A stretch of 53,532 bases of DNA, from positions 1 to 53,532 of the forward strand of contig JAKSVI010000008.1 of the NCBI GenBank assembly GCA_024408095.1, read 5' to 3'. This document shows, piece after piece, positions 51,819 through 53,532 of this stretch. The DNA is from Bacilli bacterium. Lineage in GTDB: Bacteria; Bacillota_I; Bacilli_A; RFN20; CAG-826. Each line of letters opens with the position of its first letter. The first letter of the stretch is position 1. The notes beneath the pieces were generated by a model. That model made no database searches. It was not told the origin of the DNA and saw only the letters and a program-made list of their open reading frames with translations. The translations under genes were made by a program, and so were the position numbers.

Positions 51819-51840
51819 GAAGGCAAACGCCTTCTTTTTT
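51819..51840 (+). terminator. Terminator of the 50883 unit
   Basis: GAAGGC / GCCTTC with loop AAAC, followed by six T. Confidence 0.85.
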
Positions 51841-51846
51841 ATTAGT

Positions 51847-51947
51847 CGCAGGTTTTATTCATTACGATTATTACAATCTATTCATAAAACATTAAGAAGA
51901 CATAGGTCTTCTTTTGTTTTTGATTTCTCGTATGGAATACAGAAATC
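51847..51947 (+). repeat. 3'-flanking repeat element, copy D
   Basis: Near-identical to copy A over the core and the spacer after the hairpin. Hairpin 51894-51915 is AAGAAGAC / GTCTTCTT with loop ATAG: different bases, same pairing as copy A. The distal inverted repeat GATTTCTcGTAT / ATACAGAAATC (51922-51947) is also conserved in position. Unlike A-C it follows a terminator rather than a stop codon. The rest up to 52043 is A+T-rich promoter-like DNA without a gene. Confidence 0.8.
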
Positions 51948-52043
51948 TCTTCATTATCCATTAGAGAATTCTTATACATAATATAAATATTAAATATTTT
52001 TCTTTCTTATTACTTAATTGGATTATGTAACTAGAAGGAAGAT

Positions 52044-52619
52044 ATGAAAGAATTAATTAAGTTATCTACATTATTCGTAATAGGATCACTTCTTGGTTAC
52101 ATTATTGAAGTTATATATAAAAGAGTTATATCTAAGAAGAAGTGGACTAATCCAGGTTTTCTTAAAGGACCATACTTACCTATCTATGGTTTTGGAACAA
52201 TTGTGTTATATGAAATATCAAGTGTTCTTATAAGCTTACTTAATGTTCCAAAACCATTAGAGGTAATTATTGTTATCTTAACCTTCGGTATACTTCTTAC
52301 TCTTTTAGAATTACTCACTGGAATTATTTTCCTTAAAAGATTTAATCTTAGACTCTGGGATTACTCCAAGAGAAGATCAAATCTTAATGGATTAATATGC
52401 CTTCGTTACAGTGTTTACTGGACTATTCTTGGAGCGGGGTATTTTTATCTACTTCATCCTTTATTTATTAGACTCACGAATTTCTCTACTTCAAATCAAT
52501 TCGTGAGTCTTGTAGTCGCCATTATTATGATCAGCATTCTTATTGATACATTCTTATCATTTAACATTCCTAAAAGACTTTATAAACTTGCAAGCGTTAT
52601 TAAAAATAACATCTTATAG
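52044..52619 (+). CDS. CmpB-type (ABC-transporter type IV) membrane protein
   Basis: 191 residues with five to six hydrophobic segments. GSLLGYIIEVIYKRV, NPGFLKGPYLPIYGFG and RLWDYSKRRSNLNGLICLRY are the conserved segments of the ABC_trans_CmpB (PF06541) family of Firmicute membrane proteins; the actual function is not known. AGAAGGAAG lies directly upstream of ATG 52044. Codons are host-like. Its coding region contains an exceptional 13-bp perfect inverted repeat near the 3' end (52470-52510). Confidence 0.75.
   Translation: MKELIKLSTLFVIGSLLGYIIEVIYKRVISKKKWTNPGFLKGPYLPIYGFGTIVLYEISSVLISLLNVPKPLEVIIVILTFGILLTLLELLTGIIFLKRFNLRLWDYSKRRSNLNGLICLRYSVYWTILGAGYFYLLHPLFIRLTNFSTSNQFVSLVVAIIMISILIDTFLSFNIPKRLYKLASVIKNNIL
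52470..52510 (+). repeat. 13-bp perfect inverted repeat within the CmpB-type gene
   Basis: AGACTCACGAATT (52470-52482) and AATTCGTGAGTCT (52498-52510) are separated by 15 nt. It lies in the codons for residues about 143-156, so both arms are translated. A hairpin this stable is unexpected within coding sequence. Confidence 0.75.
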
Positions 52620-52684
52620 TTGAATGATTATTTACTATATAGTTTTTTACTATTTTTATTTCACCTTTTCTTGGTTAATCATAT

Positions 52685-52792
52685 AAGTGTGGATGGATCA
52701 CTGGTAAATAATAATAATCTAAACAAATGTGAGAGCGATCCATCCACTTGATATATAAGCGGAGAGGACAAAACGTGTCCTCACGCTTTTTT
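52685..52792 (+). ncRNA. Hairpin-plus-terminator RNA element
   Basis: A 13-bp imperfect hairpin pairs 52685-52699 with 52737-52749 (AAGTGTGGATGGATC with GATCCATCCACTT, a 2-nt bulge; loop 37 nt). A terminator follows at 52758-52792: AGCG and GAGGACA pair with TGTCCTC and CGCT, closed by six T. The order suggests a small RNA or a 3' UTR of the CmpB-type gene. No ORF with a ribosome-binding site is present. Confidence 0.5.
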
Positions 52793-52801
52793 CAAAACTT
52801 G

Positions 52802-52832
52802 TTGACTCAAATTAGTTTTATTGTAATAATAT
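52802..52832 (+). promoter_or_regulatory. Promoter of the small RNA
   Basis: TTGACT (52802-52807), 17 nt, extended -10 TG-T-AATAAT (52825-52830); an overlapping TAATAT is also possible. Expected start near 52837. Confidence 0.5.
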
Positions 52833-52835
52833 AGA

Positions 52836-52908
52836 CAAGATCAGGAAACTGATTGGGGCTGGTTGTGTAACCTGGTCCATCTACGGCGGAGGATCTCCGT
52901 CTTTTTTT
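52836..52908 (+). ncRNA. Small structured RNA (about 70 nt) with own terminator
   Basis: Three hairpins in a row: GATCAG / CTGATT with a GAAA tetraloop (52839-52854); GGTT / AACC with loop GTGT flanked by G- and C-rich arms (52855-52878); and CGGAG / CTCCG with loop GAT (52887-52899), then a T-run. Promoter directly upstream, no ORF. GC-rich for this window. I do not recognise a known sRNA class; not a tRNA. Confidence 0.55.
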
Positions 52909-52982
52909 AAAATAGAACAACGAGGTTCTTTTGTCGCATATGTTATATAGTTTTTGCGACATTATAAATTTATAGAGGTAAA

Positions 52983-53010
52983 GAGGACAAAACCTGTCCT
53001 CACGCTTTTT
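52983..53010 (+). terminator. Second copy of the GAGGACA/TGTCCTC terminator
   Basis: GAGGACA / TGTCCTC then ACGCTTTTT, nearly the same 20-odd bases as 52764-52792. Between 52909 and 52982 lie an AGAAC/GTTCT hairpin and a TGTCGCA/TGCGACA inverted repeat but no gene. Confidence 0.75.
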
Positions 53011-53035
53011 ATTTATATTTAATACAATAATCTCA

Positions 53036-53532
53036 CTCAGAAATTTCTGAGAAACAAACATTGGAACCCGGTGAAGGCATTTGGTCAGATGGCCGGGGCT
53101 AAGCCACAAGAGCAATAACTATGGGATACTGTAGTTAAAGCAAGACTCTTAGGAGTATCCGCTATTAACTTAGCGCTGTGGGTTATGGCGCATATCGCTC
53201 TTCGATGTAAACAATCACCAACTAGGCACGACAAGAGGCTCTGTAGCAATACATCCCGCGAATTGTTAATGACCTGAGAATTCATTAGCAACGCTCTCAA
53301 AGGAAGTGTCTGATGTGAAGCCAAGTAATTGGCTATAACTAGTTGTTGAGTGCGAGTAGCAAAATGCATCAGCTATCGGTACTAAGGTCGCAAACCTTTG
53401 CGTTCTACCCTAAAGAACAAAATGCTGAAACTTTGTGAAAGTTGGAGGATATTTAGATTCCTTCTGTGTTTAGGTGTAAACCCGTTTTAGAAGCCTTAAG
53501 GTCGCTCCTTATCGCTCAGCCTAAAGCGCACA
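53036..53532 (+). ncRNA. Large structured non-coding RNA candidate, 3' end outside the window
   Basis: From a perfect 16-bp palindrome CTCAGAAATTTCTGAG (53036-53051) to the window end the DNA is clearly richer in G+C than its surroundings and has no credible ORF on the plus strand; minus-strand frames lack ribosome-binding sites. Visible helices: CGCTA/TAGCG (about 53159-53174); CTGATG (53310-53315) with CATCAG (53367-53372), enclosing GCCAA-GTAA-TTGGC with a GNRA loop (53320-53333); CGCAA/TTGCG; AACTTT/AAAGTT; GTTTA-GGTG-TAAAC; TAAGG/CCTTA. Nested helices and a GNRA loop are hallmarks of large ornate RNAs. I could not match it to rRNA, tmRNA, RNase P or SRP RNA; ROOL/GOLLD-type RNAs are the closest class by size and style. 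Orientation is taken as plus from the T-runs of the elements before it. Confidence 0.5.

Noticed and set aside
42422-51947. Integron attC array
   Set aside because: Spacing is several kb, cargo genes carry their own promoters, and RYYYAAC/GTTRRRY core sites are not visible; no integrase in the window.
52807-53369. Two minus-strand ORFs (102 and 94 codons) over the RNA region
   Set aside because: No ribosome-binding sites, unusual composition for the genome, and they overlap strong RNA hairpins.
1-53532. CRISPR array
   Set aside because: No regular short direct repeats with unique spacers; the only repeats are the four dispersed elements and terminators.
1-53532. UGA read as tryptophan
   Set aside because: Genes end in TGA at 12138 and 21371 with overlapping downstream starts, and TGG is used for Trp throughout.
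52836-53532. tRNA or rRNA genes
   Set aside because: No cloverleaf with T-loop/anticodon pattern and no recognisable 16S/23S/5S conserved segments.
1-53532. Insertion sequence or transposase
   Set aside because: No transposase or integrase-like protein was found; mobility is inferred only from repeats and remnants.

Overview
The window is a low-GC bacterial segment, most likely from a gut- or rumen-type Firmicute (Bacilli or Erysipelotrichia-like). The evidence is the very A+T-rich codon use, the Gram-positive style glycan genes (LicD, TagD-like cytidylyltransferase, Cap5-type FucNAc enzymes) and the mix of Shine-Dalgarno starts with starts placed directly behind a -10 box. UGA is used as a stop (for example at 12138 and 21371), so this is not a UGA=Trp mollicute code. 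No species can be assigned from sequence alone.

Layout. (1) 1-458: end of a zinc-ribbon protein and its terminator. (2) 594-33 kb: a large, patchwork surface-glycan locus. It holds a CapG-type epimerase fused to an XRE helix-turn-helix, three Wzy-type polymerases, a PglK/MsbA-type ABC flippase, LicD phosphotransferases, a ferredoxin-like protein beside a pyruvyltransferase, two DUF1919 proteins, CapF, a WecB-type epimerase, glycosyltransferases of families GT2, GT4, GT8 and GT32, a radical SAM enzyme, and two paired 'GLUG beta-helix + Wzy' modules. Blocks alternate in strand, which fits assembly by repeated acquisition. (3) 32.7-40 kb: a frameshifted DUF3892-like gene, an unknown gene, a 1392-residue nuclease-STAND NTPase and an AbiH protein (a likely defence operon), then a third LicD. 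(4) 40.2-42.4 kb: a RelA/SpoT-like protein overlapping a small partner, and an opine dehydrogenase-like gene. (5) 42.4-52 kb: accessory cargo blocks, each ended by a copy of the same 3'-flanking element (four copies) and separated by decayed gene remnants. Cargo includes a two-TM protein, a GT2, an initiating sugar-phosphate transferase, a dGTPase-like HD protein, an ImmA/IrrE + DUF4411 pair and two unknown genes. (6) 52.0-53.5 kb: a CmpB-type membrane protein, then about 0.9 kb of apparently non-coding, GC-richer, hairpin-rich DNA. This looks like a small terminated RNA followed by a large structured RNA that runs off the end.

How the parts could work together: an initiating phosphoglycosyl transferase (45196) and the glycosyltransferases would build lipid-linked oligosaccharides. 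The precursors would include UDP-FucNAc (CapF and CapG are here; the CapE step is not). The ABC exporter would flip them, Wzy proteins would polymerise them, and LicD, pyruvyltransferase and perhaps opine chemistry would decorate them. The defence genes sit inside and beside this variable locus, as is common where surface structures and phage resistance co-evolve.

The most unusual signals are: a recurrent promoter architecture implying leaderless mRNAs at many transcription-unit starts; the duplicated GLUG/Wzy modules, one with its Wzy fused to a GT4; the XRE-CapG fusion; the repeated 3' element with compensating hairpin changes that marks cargo boundaries; and the terminal large RNA candidate. 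All functional statements are from reading the sequence and family knowledge; no search was run.
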